This document shows, in pieces, positions 24,495 to 33,042 of a stretch of DNA of 64,000 nucleotides (within the stretch, counting starts at the first letter, position 1; every line of letters starts with the position of its first letter). The notes beneath the pieces were generated by a model. That model saw only the letters and a program-made list of their open reading frames with translations. It did no database searches and was not told the DNA's origin. The translations under genes were made by a program, and so were the position numbers. Source of the DNA: Saprospirales bacterium (GTDB lineage Bacteria; Bacteroidota; Bacteroidia; Chitinophagales; Saprospiraceae); assembly GCA_016711045.1 (NCBI GenBank), contig JADJTT010000008.1:1-64000 (forward strand), written 5' to 3'.

Positions 24495-25925
24495 TCAAGG
24501 AAAGACGCCCATATTGAGGTAATCGCTTCCAATTTTCTGGATAGCGCCAACAAAGGCGGCGGTCCGCAGGTCGGTAATTTTCTTTTTACGCTTCATCGTC
24601 TCGCGGATCTCGTTGTAGGAAGTGATCATGGTTTCTTCCAGACCGGAGCGCACGAGATCGATCTCATCAGCGCCTTTGGCAATCACCCGGCGTTCACGTT
24701 CCCCGATTGTCGATTTGGTCGTATCCTCGATGAGGTTGATCAGGCTATCGTAGGTATTCTGGTTGAACCGTTTTTCCATGCGACCAAAGCGCATGTGCGA
24801 CAGGTTCTTCAGCCACTCGAAGTAGGAAACCGTCACCCCGCCCGCGTTCAGGAACAGGTCGGGAATGATGAGTACCCCTTTTTCCAGGAGGATCTCTTCG
24901 CCTTTGGAAGTGATCGGGCCATTGGCTGCTTCTGCGATGATCTTGGCCTTTATATTGGGGGCGTTCTCCGTGGTGATCTGATTTTCCAATGCGGCGGGTA
25001 CCAGAATGTCGCATTCCTGTTCCAGGACTTTGGTCCGGTCTTTCTTTTCAAACGATTTGGCGCCCGGAAAACCCAGGATAGATCCGGTTTCCCGACGATA
25101 ATCAAGGAGCTTGAAAATGTCGATTCCTTTTGGATTGTATAGACCACCTTCCATCTCCGACACCCCGATGATCTTCATATCGCCTTCGCTTTGAGCGATA
25201 CGTCCGGTAAAGGAACCCACGTTGCCGAGGCCCTGAATGATCATGGTTTTACCACTGGTGCCCAGGCTCATACCCCGGGATGTCATATCCTCTTTGTGGT
25301 TGCAGGCTTCCCGGATTCCATAGTATACCCCACGGCCGGTCGCTTCATCGCGACCCCAGATACCATGCTGGGTAACGGGTTTGCCGGTCACACATCCAGC
25401 GGCGTCGATGTCATTCTCCTTGAACGTACGGTAGGTGTCGTAGATCCAGGCCATCTCCCGGCTCCCGGTGCCATAGTCAGGCGCCGGCACGTCGATCGAG
25501 GGGCCAATGAAGTTGCGCTTAATCAATTCGGTGGTGTAGCGGCGGGTGATCTTCTCCAATTGACCAGGCGTATATTCCCAGGGGTTGATCTTCACCCCAC
25601 CCTTGGCGCCTCCAAAAGGCACATTCACAATGGCGCATTTGAAGGTCATCAACGTAGCCAGGGCCATCACTTCTTCCTGGCTGACATGAATGCTGTAGCG
25701 AATCCCCCCCTTGGTAGGCAGACGGTGGTGGCTGTGTTGGACCCGGTAAGCTTCAATCACCTGGTATTCAGATCCAATCTTTACCGGGAAATGCATGCGG
25801 TAAACGGAGTTGCAGGTTTTGATCTGCCCGAGCAGACCCTTATGCAATCCCGTATGTGGAGCAGCCTTGTCAAAGTAGTTAATAACGCTTTGATAAAAGC
25901 TAACTTGTGCGGTAGGTTCAGTCAT
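24495..25925 (-). CDS. Glu/Leu/Phe/Val dehydrogenase (probable glutamate dehydrogenase)
   Basis: 476 residues. The catalytic Lys motif PFGGAKGGVKINP is present. Upstream HRLPTKGGIRYS fits substrate binding, and APDYGTGSREMAWIYDTY is the second conserved block. The Rossmann segment is TMIIQGLGNVGSFTGRIA. Catalyses reversible oxidative deamination of glutamate to 2-oxoglutarate. The coenzyme cannot be decided from sequence alone; the length is slightly above the 410-450 norm, with a longer C-terminal segment (KSTIGERERRVIAKGADEID). Its ATG overlaps the end of the upstream CcmD-like gene by 8 bases, so translation is coupled to the cytochrome-maturation genes, an unusual partner. Confidence 0.92.
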   Translation of the reverse strand: MTEPTAQVSFYQSVINYFDKAAPHTGLHKGLLGQIKTCNSVYRMHFPVKIGSEYQVIEAYRVQHSHHRLPTKGGIRYSIHVSQEEVMALATLMTFKCAIVNVPFGGAKGGVKINPWEYTPGQLEKITRRYTTELIKRNFIGPSIDVPAPDYGTGSREMAWIYDTYRTFKENDIDAAGCVTGKPVTQHGIWGRDEATGRGVYYGIREACNHKEDMTSRGMSLGTSGKTMIIQGLGNVGSFTGRIAQSEGDMKIIGVSEMEGGLYNPKGIDIFKLLDYRRETGSILGFPGAKSFEKKDRTKVLEQECDILVPAALENQITTENAPNIKAKIIAEAANGPITSKGEEILLEKGVLIIPDLFLNAGGVTVSYFEWLKNLSHMRFGRMEKRFNQNTYDSLINLIEDTTKSTIGERERRVIAKGADEIDLVRSGLEETMITSYNEIRETMKRKKKITDLRTAAFVGAIQKIGSDYLNMGVFP

Positions 25926-26136
25926 TATGCTTGGTTTGGTTCTCTAATTTGGTTAGTTTTCTATCGAGATAGATCAGGAAAATGACAATTCCCAGGAATA
26001 TGATGCCGATAGCTGTCACCACCACGTACATTTTTCCCATGCTCCGCATGAAATCATCACCGGGAGCGGTTTGGGCCATTCCACGAAAGAGCGTGGTGGT
26101 CAGCAGGAAAGCTAGAAGGAAGATTCGTTTGCTCAT
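25918..26136 (-). CDS. CcmD-like small membrane protein
   Basis: 72 residues from ATG 26136 (MSKRIFLLAFLL); ATG 26145 is also possible. A signal-like hydrophobic start (ILLAFLLTTTLFRGMAQ) precedes DDFMRSMGKMYVVVTAIGII, a membrane segment (VVVTAIGIIFLGIVIFLIYL) and a charged tail DRKLTKLENQTK. This matches the CcmD family protein annotated next to CcmC in Bacteroidota. CcmD helps release holo-CcmE from the haem exporter. Lies between ccmC and gdh in one transcription direction. Confidence 0.75.
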   Translation of the reverse strand: MSKRIFLLAFLLTTTLFRGMAQTAPGDDFMRSMGKMYVVVTAIGIIFLGIVIFLIYLDRKLTKLENQTKHND

Positions 26137-26205
26137 TCGTATCATATGAGGGCCAAAAGTCGCGCAATTTTTCAATTCGTCCAAATTTTTTAGGGTGGAG
26201 AAATT

Positions 26206-27261
26206 TTAATCTTCATTTTCCAACAAGCGCTCCTTCAACCTTTCTATCCGGAAACTCAATTGGGCCATCCAGAGCCCCAGCAAAAACCACCCGATAATGG
26301 CCGGGTAAAAAACCATACGCATAGTGTTGTCGAGGTCTTCGCCACCCAAAGCCGGGTTTCCGCCATTGCCGGGGTGCAGACTGTCGGTCAGACGGGGGAT
26401 GACAAATAGCAGGGGGATCATGGCGGCAAACGCAAACAGGGCGTATACCGATGCAATGCGGGCCCGTTGGTCGGGATCTTCGTAGGCCTGGCGCAACACG
26501 AAATAAGCCATATAGATCAACAGGCAAATGGCTGTCATGTTCTGCTTGATATCGCCGCTCCAATAAGCGCCCCAGGTGTTCTTGGCCCAAACGGCTCCGG
26601 TGAGCAAGCCCATGATGCCAAATAATACTCCCACCCGGATCATGGTAAAAGCCCGGAAGTCATCCACGGATCGCTTGCTGCGCAAATACCGTCCACTGTA
26701 GAAAACGGCGCCCAGAAACAAAAAGATCATAGCAAACCACATCGGCACGTGGAAGTAGGTGTTCCGGATGGTCTCCGCCAAAATGTTGCGAAAGGGAAAG
26801 GTGATCCCTTCCTTTTCATGCAGGTCGGTGATTCGTTCCGGAGGCCATTCAAGCCTGCCCATCGCCGGATTGATCGAATCCTGGGTGACAAATACGGCAC
26901 TGGGCAGCAAATGTGCGCCATCTACCTCATTGTCGAGGAGGAGCGTGAAATCCTGGACCTTGTCGGCTGTAGGTAAAAAACGGGGAATTCCAAAGATCAC
27001 CTTCAATTCCCGGTCGTTTTGGATCAGGATCTGACTGGAGGCCAGGGTATACTCCTCATCCATTTTCAACCAGGCCCGAATCTCTCCGCTTAGGTAATGC
27101 GTGTTGTAACCCAATACTCTAAAAGAAATATTTCGCCCCGGCTGGACCGACTGCGGGCTCACCTCCAGGATACCCGACTTCAACGGCACAAGAAGCCCCA
27201 CTATGAACGTGTAGATCAAAATGACTACCCCCAGCAATTTCCAACCATGCTTTATTATCAT
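26206..27261 (-). CDS. ccmC: CcmC/CcsA-type cytochrome c biogenesis protein
   Basis: 351 residues, longer than E. coli CcmC (245), because a first membrane segment is followed by an extracytoplasmic beta-rich insert (about 35-165, SPQSVQPGRNISFRVLGYNT). The CcmC core follows: HVPMWFAMIFLFLGAVFYSG, then a WWD-like motif in the degenerate form WGAYWSGDIKQNM, and the last segments FVIPRLTDSLHPG and FYPAIIGWFLLGLW. It handles haem at the membrane and passes it to CcmE. Part of the ccmB-ccmC-ccmD order. Confidence 0.88.
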   Translation of the reverse strand: MIIKHGWKLLGVVILIYTFIVGLLVPLKSGILEVSPQSVQPGRNISFRVLGYNTHYLSGEIRAWLKMDEEYTLASSQILIQNDRELKVIFGIPRFLPTADKVQDFTLLLDNEVDGAHLLPSAVFVTQDSINPAMGRLEWPPERITDLHEKEGITFPFRNILAETIRNTYFHVPMWFAMIFLFLGAVFYSGRYLRSKRSVDDFRAFTMIRVGVLFGIMGLLTGAVWAKNTWGAYWSGDIKQNMTAICLLIYMAYFVLRQAYEDPDQRARIASVYALFAFAAMIPLLFVIPRLTDSLHPGNGGNPALGGEDLDNTMRMVFYPAIIGWFLLGLWMAQLSFRIERLKERLLENED

Positions 27262-27314
27262 AACTCATCGATTCACTTCTTTTTTTTAATCTCTCTACCC
27301 ACTTAAATAAGGGT

Positions 27315-27347
27315 AAGGAAGCGTGTACCGGACGTACGCGCTTCCTT
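27315..27347. terminator. Hairpin between ccmB and ccmC
   Basis: AAGGAAGCGTGTAC (27315-27328) pairs with GTACGCGCTTCCTT (27334-27347) with one wobble pair. A T run lies on the plus-strand side only, so on the ccm mRNA (minus) it would be a weak terminator or a processing site. Confidence 0.6.
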
Positions 27348-27350
27348 TTT

Positions 27351-28016
27351 TTAATCTCTCCACAAAAAGGAGAACAAGATCAATGCAGCTCCCAGCAGCA
27401 ACATATCGATTCCCGCCAGGATATACAGATCACTTTTTATGGGTATCATCACTCCGGCCTTCGGGATAAAGCTGGCCTTTGCCAGCCTGATCACCGTAGC
27501 TAATATAGGGATCAGGAGCGGTAAACTCAAAATGGCCATCAGCGTGGAGGCATTACTGGCTTTGGATGCGATGGCGGAAACAAATGTCAACGCGATCGAA
27601 AATCCGAGGCTGCCCAATAGTACGGCCCACAGAAATGGCACTGGTTGCCGGATCAGGTAGCCGGCCACCACGCTGTACGCACCGAGGGTCAGCACACTCA
27701 ACAGCAACAATAACAGAAAATTATACAGGATCTTGGCCACCAAAACCGCAATGGGGTTGGCCAGGGTATAGTAGTAGAGCTGTCGGCCGGAATGTTCCTG
27801 CAGAAAGCTTCTTGCCACGGCATTGACCGAGGCAAACAGGATAATGATCCAGAAAAGGGTGTTCCAATTGGCGGGGTCGACCTTGACGAAAGAGATGTAT
27901 ACCACGTATACCGTAGCCAGGACGTAAAGCAGAATGCCTCCTAACGCGTATTTCTGGCGCAGCTCCAGCGTCAACTCCTTGTGCAGTAAGAATGCGATTT
28001 CCCGGATCAATTGCAT
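27351..28016 (-). CDS. ccmB: Haem exporter membrane protein CcmB
   Basis: 221 residues, the family length. Six hydrophobic segments, with LRQKYALGGILLYVLATVYVVY first and PLLIPILATVIRLA, IMIPIKSD and ILAGIDMLLLGAALILFSFLW last. LHKELTLELRQKYAL is the typical CcmB N terminus. With CcmA and CcmC it forms the ABC haem exporter of system I cytochrome c maturation; the ATPase gene ccmA is not in the window. It begins the cluster ccmB-ccmC-ccmD-gdh. Confidence 0.92.
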   Translation of the reverse strand: MQLIREIAFLLHKELTLELRQKYALGGILLYVLATVYVVYISFVKVDPANWNTLFWIIILFASVNAVARSFLQEHSGRQLYYYTLANPIAVLVAKILYNFLLLLLLSVLTLGAYSVVAGYLIRQPVPFLWAVLLGSLGFSIALTFVSAIASKASNASTLMAILSLPLLIPILATVIRLAKASFIPKAGVMIPIKSDLYILAGIDMLLLGAALILFSFLWRD

Positions 28017-28021
28017 GCTGG

Positions 28022-28029
28022 CAAAGGTA
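28022..28029 (-). promoter_or_regulatory. Candidate ccmB promoter -7 element, possibly leaderless
   Basis: TACCTTTG on the minus strand, matching TAnnTTTG. It ends only five bases before the ATG at 28016, so a start site at the usual distance would coincide with the start codon. Confidence 0.45.
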
Positions 28030-28112
28030 AATAAAATAGGACTTACGCACTTGCGAAGAAAAAAAACTTTAAAAGTCTTTGAATACGCGTTATGTGTAAC
28101 TCCTGTAAAAGA

Positions 28113-28979
28113 TCAAATCAGCCGTCTCAAAACTGTTTCAATCATATTGGATACTGCCTTTTTGGGATTGGGGCTAAACTCCCGGGTAATCCGGTTGGCC
28201 AAAATTGCATTAAAGGAGAGCGCCTGGTGCCCCAATAGCCGCGACAAGCCGTAAATGGCAGAGGTCTCCATTTCAATATTGGTCAGGGGTATCCCTTTAT
28301 AGCTGAAAGAAGGCAACAGTTCGATCATCCGCTCCGCATCGGGGTTTTTTATCCGGAGGCTCCTGCCCTGAGGCCCGTAAAACCCTGGGCTGGTCAGCGT
28401 AATACCAAGGGTCTCGTCTTTTCGAAGGGATTCCAGCAGGACATCAGAAGCTTTTACCGCATAGGGGTGTACCTTGTCTACATCGACCAGACCCTGTGCC
28501 AGGTCTTCCAGTTCCTTTTCTTCGGCACTGGGCGACCACGGATAAAACTGCATCACATTGTCCAGCCCGATCCCGTAGGCCGAAACCACGAGGCTGTCGA
28601 CGGGTATTTCGGGGTGGAGCGACCCGGAGGTGCCCATCCGGATAAACCGCAAAGACACGGGGTTGGATTTAGGCTCCCGGTTTTCCAGGTCGATATTCAC
28701 CAGCGCATCCAATTCATTGATCGCGATGTCGATATTATCAGGGCCGATCCCCGTCGATATAACCGTGAGCCGCTTGCCGCCGATCTCCCCGGTATGGGTG
28801 ATGAATTCGCGTTTGCGGACACTGGCGTCCAACCGGTCAAAATGATCGGAGATCATCGATACCCGCTTGGGGTCGCCTACGGTGATAATGGTGTCGGCCA
28901 CTTGTTCGGGGTGCAGGCTGAGGTGATAAATGCTTCCATCCCTGTTGAGGATGAGTTCAGATTCCGGGATTCGTATCAT
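28113..28979 (-). CDS. Nucleoside phosphorylase (uridine phosphorylase-like)
   Basis: 288 residues of the PNP_UDP_1 family. Phosphate-binding GDPKRVSMISDHFD, RMGTSGSLHPEIPVDSLVVS and IEMETSAIYGLSRLLG with the ribose-binding Met-Glu (MET) are all seen. It splits a pyrimidine or purine nucleoside with phosphate to the free base and (deoxy)ribose-1-phosphate. The length and IEMETSAIYG motif are close to uridine phosphorylase, but specificity is not proven. Cytoplasmic. Followed on the minus strand by the ccmB promoter region. Confidence 0.88.
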   Translation of the reverse strand: MIRIPESELILNRDGSIYHLSLHPEQVADTIITVGDPKRVSMISDHFDRLDASVRKREFITHTGEIGGKRLTVISTGIGPDNIDIAINELDALVNIDLENREPKSNPVSLRFIRMGTSGSLHPEIPVDSLVVSAYGIGLDNVMQFYPWSPSAEEKELEDLAQGLVDVDKVHPYAVKASDVLLESLRKDETLGITLTSPGFYGPQGRSLRIKNPDAERMIELLPSFSYKGIPLTNIEMETSAIYGLSRLLGHQALSFNAILANRITREFSPNPKKAVSNMIETVLRRLI

Positions 28980-29000
28980 AAGTTGGTCGTTCGCAGCAAA

Positions 29001-29513
29001 TTATTGGCAAATCAGGTAAATGGGCTCCGTCTGTATCCGGTTGCTCTCGTGTCCTGCGCGGTCTTTGATGTAGATCTCGTATCGCACCGTATCGACCAAA
29101 TAATCGGCAGACACATCGCAGGGGGCCGGTTGACCGGGAACCCATTCCGGAAACACACAACACGTGGTGTACATGCGGAACGTGATTTCCCCGGAAATGC
29201 CATTGGTCGTACCCAATTCGGGTATAAAGGGGATCGTAAATTTTTCAGTGATGGCATCCAGGCGCAGGTCCCGGATGAACAGATCGGTCTCCACCTGGGT
29301 GCTTCCTTCTTTAAAAAAACCGATATCCCCATCCCCGTCTGTGAAGGAGATGGTCATCCAGGTCTCATCTTCTGTCCCGTCTCCCTGGATCATCGTGTTC
29401 TTGGTTGTACGCTCGTATTGGATAACGGGCTCAATGGGATATTCAGGGGGTTGGGTGCAGGAAGTAAATCCCAACAGGATAATCAGTACATTGACAAAAA
29501 CAAGAAGCTTCAT
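29001..29513 (-). CDS. Hypothetical lipoprotein
   Basis: 170 residues. Lipoprotein signal MKLLVFVNVLIILLGFTSC with lipobox GFTSC, so Cys19 would carry the lipid. The mature part is beta-rich with ISFTDGDGDIGFF (an Asp-rich loop DGDGD that may bind calcium), then CCVFPEWVPGQPAPC and VDTVRYEIYIKDRAGHESN. Similar lipoproteins with FTDGDGDIG are common in Saprospiria and Cytophagia; no function is known. Divergent from the LuxE-like gene. Confidence 0.75.
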   Translation of the reverse strand: MKLLVFVNVLIILLGFTSCTQPPEYPIEPVIQYERTTKNTMIQGDGTEDETWMTISFTDGDGDIGFFKEGSTQVETDLFIRDLRLDAITEKFTIPFIPELGTTNGISGEITFRMYTTCCVFPEWVPGQPAPCDVSADYLVDTVRYEIYIKDRAGHESNRIQTEPIYLICQ

Positions 29514-29575
29514 AGTCGGTTATTTCTTTGGTAACGGAAAAATACGCTTTTTCTTTGCGTTTAAACCCTCAAAAT

Positions 29576-30574
29576 ATGGACCGGCAGGTACTTCGGGATA
29601 ATTTGGCTAATAAACTGGATCAACTCCAGCCGGCAGATTTTGAGATGCTGGCCCTCGAAGTCTTTCACTATCAGGCAATATTCAATCCCGTTTACCGGGC
29701 GTATATTTCCCTGCTGGGCGTCGATCCGAAAACCGTCGACCAGGCAGGGCGTATTCCCTTTCTTCCCATTCAGTTGTTCAAAACCCACCTCATTCAAACC
29801 GGGGAATGGGTTCCCGAATGGCTTTTTTCCAGCAGCGGCACCACTGCCACAACGACCAGCCGGCATCCGTTGCGCGCCAAAAACTGGTATCTGGCCAACA
29901 GCGAACGCTGTTTCTCGGCTTTTTACGGCCCGGTCGAAGACTACTGTTTCCTGGCGCTCTTGCCGGCCTACCTGGAACGGGAGGGGTCTTCCCTGGTGTA
30001 CATGGCCGACCACTTCATTCAGCGGTCGCGTTATCCCCAAAGCGGGTTTTTTCTGTATGATTGGAACAAACTTATCCAAGTTTTGGCCGAGTGCCAGGAC
30101 CAAAAAATTCCCACCGTGCTATTAGGCGTCAGTTTTGCTCTCCTCGACCTGGCCGAAAAACACCCTATTCATATCCCGGATATCTGCCTCATGGAAACGG
30201 GAGGGATGAAAGGCCGCCGCAGAGAGCTCACCCGGGAGGAACTGCACGGGCAGCTCCGGGAAGCGTTTGGCGTACCGGCCATTCACTCCGAGTACGGCAT
30301 GACCGAACTGCTCTCGCAAGCTTATTCGAAAGGCGATGGAAAATATTTTCCGGGGCCACCCATGCGGGCCTATGCCCGGGAGATCACCGATCCCCTTGCC
30401 CCGCAGCGCCACGGCCGGTTGGGCGTGCTCAATATCATCGACCTGGCCAACCTCGACACCTGTGCCTTTATCGCCACCGACGACCTCGGGAGAGCACATC
30501 CCGATGGCTCCTTTGAAGTGCTCGGCCGGTTGGATGACAGCGATATCCGGGGATGTAATTTGTTGGTCAGTTAA
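29576..30574 (+). CDS. LuxE/PaaK-like acyl-protein synthetase (acyltransferase-type)
   Basis: 332 residues from ATG 29576; the TTG 48 bases upstream is rejected. Adenylate-forming LuxE-like fold: FLPIQLFKTH near 65-75, the P-loop-like SSSGTTATTTSRH near 87-99, CLMETGGMKGRRREL, the EYGMTE loop (SEYGMTELLSQAY) near 244-256, and the C-terminal LGRLDDSDIRGCNLLV. In lux systems LuxE activates a fatty acid as acyl-AMP and passes it to a Cys. No luxCD genes are nearby, so substrate and role are unknown. Its stop codon overlaps the stop of the convergent E1-like gene by three bases. Confidence 0.8.
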   Translation: MDRQVLRDNLANKLDQLQPADFEMLALEVFHYQAIFNPVYRAYISLLGVDPKTVDQAGRIPFLPIQLFKTHLIQTGEWVPEWLFSSSGTTATTTSRHPLRAKNWYLANSERCFSAFYGPVEDYCFLALLPAYLEREGSSLVYMADHFIQRSRYPQSGFFLYDWNKLIQVLAECQDQKIPTVLLGVSFALLDLAEKHPIHIPDICLMETGGMKGRRRELTREELHGQLREAFGVPAIHSEYGMTELLSQAYSKGDGKYFPGPPMRAYAREITDPLAPQRHGRLGVLNIIDLANLDTCAFIATDDLGRAHPDGSFEVLGRLDDSDIRGCNLLVS

Positions 30575-31704
30575 TATTTCGGAACACTGGGATCCACCTC
30601 ATCCGACCAGGCCAATATGCCGCCCTCGAGGTTAAAGAGGTTGGAATACCCAAAATTCCGTTGCAGGAAATTGACAACCTCGCCACTGCGATGGCCGCTT
30701 CGGCAATACACGATCACCTGTTTTTCGCGATCGAATTGATCGACGCGCTGAGGCACCCGGGCCATCGGGATCAGCAGGCCGCCGATATTGCACAATTCGT
30801 GCTCGAACGACTCCCGGACGTCGATGAGTTGGATGTCGGCGCCCGTGTCTATCAGGGCTTTCAACGCGGTGGGGGTGATGGTGGGGACATTGCTCGTTTT
30901 CATTTCATTCGGGGCTTGACAAAAAGCTTCGTAGTCAATTAATTGGGTGACATTATGCGCGCCGGCGACGGGCAGTTGGATGCTCCGGATCTGCAGGGTG
31001 GCCGCGTCCAGGATCAGCAACTTTCCATCCAGCGGTTTTCCAGTGCCCGTAATCAGCTTGATGACCTCATTGGCTTGCAGAGAGCCCAGAATGCCTGTCA
31101 GCGCTCCCAGCACACCGGCTTCTGCGCAGTTGGGCGCCTGCCCGGAGGGAGGAGGTTCCGGGAAAAGATCCCGGTAGTTGGGGCCTCTGCTCCCGTCATC
31201 CCGCAGGTGGTTAAATACCGACAAGTGGCCTTCGAAGCGAAAGACGGAAGCGTGTACGCATGTTTTATGAAACAACAAACACGCATCATTGATCAAATAA
31301 CGGGTGGGGAAATTATCGGTGCCATCCACGACGATATCATACTCGTCTATGATCTCCCGGGCATTGGCGGAGGTGAGCCGCACCGGATAAGTGATATATT
31401 CGGGAAAGGGATTGAGCGCCCGTAGTCGTTTTTCGATGGCAAGGGCTTTATTGATCCCCACATCGTCGAGGGTGAAGGCGATCTGTCGTTGCAGGTTGCT
31501 CACTTCCACCTGGTCTGAATCCACGATCCCGATCCTGCCTACGCCCGCCGCGGCCAGGTACAGGAGCACCGGGCATCCGAGTCCGCCGGCGCCTACCACC
31601 AATACCTTTGCATTTTTGAGTTTTTCCTGTCCGGAAGGACCGACTCCAGGCAGGATCAGGTGGCGGGAATAGCGCAGCAGTTCCTCTTTGGTGAATGGAG
31701 CCAT
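30571..31704 (-). CDS. MoeB/ThiF-type E1-like adenylyltransferase fused to rhodanese domain
   Basis: 377 residues. The E1-like domain has VLVVGAGGLGCPVLLYLAAA (nucleotide motif), SDQVEVSNLQRQI and DGTDNFPTRYLINDAC, and the thiolation Cys in PNCAEAGVLGAL. A C-terminal rhodanese domain ends in the active-site loop IVYCRSGHRSGE. Such proteins adenylate the C terminus of MoaD, ThiS or a related ubiquitin-like carrier and can hand sulfur from the rhodanese Cys. The two CxxC zinc motifs of E. coli MoeB are not seen: after LDAATLQIRSI the sequence runs PVAGAHNVTQ. Ten bases upstream ends cmk. Confidence 0.88.
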   Translation of the reverse strand: MAPFTKEELLRYSRHLILPGVGPSGQEKLKNAKVLVVGAGGLGCPVLLYLAAAGVGRIGIVDSDQVEVSNLQRQIAFTLDDVGINKALAIEKRLRALNPFPEYITYPVRLTSANAREIIDEYDIVVDGTDNFPTRYLINDACLLFHKTCVHASVFRFEGHLSVFNHLRDDGSRGPNYRDLFPEPPPSGQAPNCAEAGVLGALTGILGSLQANEVIKLITGTGKPLDGKLLILDAATLQIRSIQLPVAGAHNVTQLIDYEAFCQAPNEMKTSNVPTITPTALKALIDTGADIQLIDVRESFEHELCNIGGLLIPMARVPQRVDQFDREKQVIVYCRSGHRSGEVVNFLQRNFGYSNLFNLEGGILAWSDEVDPSVPKY

Positions 31705-31714
31705 GGCATGAAGT

Positions 31715-32392
31715 TTAGATTCCCTGCACTTCCCGGACCCATTTCAGGGCGAGGGCTAATTGTTGCCACCGGTCGAGGTGCGTGTTGTCGAGTATCCGGG
31801 CGTCTGCAGCCTGCTTCAGGGGACTGTCCTCCCGGGTGGAGTCTATGCGGTCGCGCTCCAGGAGGTTTTCGCGAACCTGTTTTTCAGAAGCAGCTATTCC
31901 CTTGGCTTGTAATTCGGTGAAGCGCCTGCGTACCCGCTCTTCGGGAGAAGCAGTGAGAAATATTTTTAATTCGGCATCCGGAAATACGACCGTGCCGATG
32001 TCGCGCCCGTCCAATACGACTCCCCGTTTGTGGCCCATAGCTTGTTGCTGGGATACCATGGCCCGGCGCACAGCCGAAACGGTCGAGACCTGGCTGACCT
32101 GGTCGGAAACCCGCATATCGCGGATGGTCGATTCGACTATCTCCCCGTTGAGCACCGTTTGATTGCCTGCTTCCGTGACCCGGAATTCGATCCGTATCTC
32201 GTTCAACGCCTCCCGCACAGCCTCCGGATTGTTCCAATCAACCTGGTGTTCCAGGAAAAACAGGGTTACCGCCCGGTACATCGCTCCGGTATCGATATAG
32301 GCATACCCCAACTCGCGGGCCAGGTCACGGGCCAGGGTGCTCTTTCCACAGGAGGAGTGGCCGTCAATGGCTATGATGATCTTTTTCATCAA
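31715..32392 (-). CDS. cmk: Cytidylate kinase
   Basis: 225 residues, the usual length. P-loop IAIDGHSSCGKSTLARDLA (residues 6-24), the YIDTGAMYRAVTLF motif for CMP binding, LDGRDIGTVVFPDAELKIFL, and the LID-region RRFTELQAKG with RDRIDSTREDSPL. Phosphorylates CMP and dCMP with ATP. The E1-like gene starts ten bases after its stop, so the two may share an mRNA. Confidence 0.96.
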   Translation of the reverse strand: MMKKIIIAIDGHSSCGKSTLARDLARELGYAYIDTGAMYRAVTLFFLEHQVDWNNPEAVREALNEIRIEFRVTEAGNQTVLNGEIVESTIRDMRVSDQVSQVSTVSAVRRAMVSQQQAMGHKRGVVLDGRDIGTVVFPDAELKIFLTASPEERVRRRFTELQAKGIAASEKQVRENLLERDRIDSTREDSPLKQAADARILDNTHLDRWQQLALALKWVREVQGI

Positions 32393-32430
32393 AAGGAGGC
32401 GTATTTAGTTGGCAACGAAGGGGGTAGACA

Positions 32431-32466
32431 GTAAAAAGGGAGTGCATTCAGACACTCCCTTTTTAC
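32431..32466 (-). terminator. Rho-independent terminator after the DUF2795 gene
   Basis: GTAAAAAGGGAGTG (32431-32444) and CACTCCCTTTTTAC (32453-32466) form a perfect 14-bp stem between DUF2795 and cmk, both on the minus strand. Confidence 0.88.
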
Positions 32467-32488
32467 CTGAAAACCGATTTCCCGCTAA

Positions 32489-32710
32489 TCAGTATTCATC
32501 TTCATTGAAGAGAAAATCATCTTTTTTCGGAAAGTCAGGCCAAATGTCTTCAATTGATTCATATATTTCCCCCTCGTCTTCTAATTGTTGCAAATTCTCA
32601 ATCACTTCGAGGGGGGCGCCCGACCGGATGGAGTAATCGATCAGTTCGTCCTTGGTGGCAGGCCAGGGGGCATCTTCAAGATGTTGGGCCAGTTCTAGCG
32701 TCCAATACAT
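32489..32710 (-). CDS. DUF2795 domain protein
   Basis: 73 residues, highly acidic. MYWTLELAQHLEDAPWPATKDELIDYSIRSG is the DUF2795 signature (a short helical domain, L..L.D..WPATK.EL..YA). The C-terminal acidic tail ends FPKKDDFLFNEDEY. Small proteins like this are widespread in Bacteroidota; the function is not known. Followed by its own terminator, so it is a short separate transcript. Confidence 0.88.
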   Translation of the reverse strand: MYWTLELAQHLEDAPWPATKDELIDYSIRSGAPLEVIENLQQLEDEGEIYESIEDIWPDFPKKDDFLFNEDEY

Positions 32711-33042
32711 AGCACTAGGTAGGTTTTAAAATTAATGAACGAAAATGGGCGTAGTTGGAGAATAAAAATTCTCTTATCGCGAAAAAAAAACGGAATAAAT
32801 TTAAACCGCCTTCAATTTGGGGCAAATGTAAAAAACTACGGATACAACTGCAAGTGCTTTGTAAAACAACTTCAGTAATGGAATAAAATAAGAGAGGCAA
32901 GAAAAGTTCCATTCCATACACTTATTTCACCGGCTGCCTCGTAGTATACTGGCATGTGGTAAGTAAGAAAATGGGGAATACTTCGAAATACAATCTTTGT
33001 ATAGCCGTTAAAGGATTATTTTCGCATAAAATTAGGTTGATA
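32711..33042. other. Divergent intergenic region without recognised gene
   Basis: About 330 bases, AT-rich, between the starts of the DUF2795 (minus) and DUF6794 (plus) genes. No ORF of note in either strand. AATCTTTG at 32993-33000 is one base off the TAnnTTTG element and may serve the DUF6794 gene. A small inverted pair AATGGAA/TTCCATT lies around 32876-32918. Confidence 0.4.

Noticed and set aside
28467..29534. 355-codon open frame spanning the phosphorylase and lipoprotein genes in reverse
   Set aside because: Crosses two supported genes and their intergenic region; no motif found.
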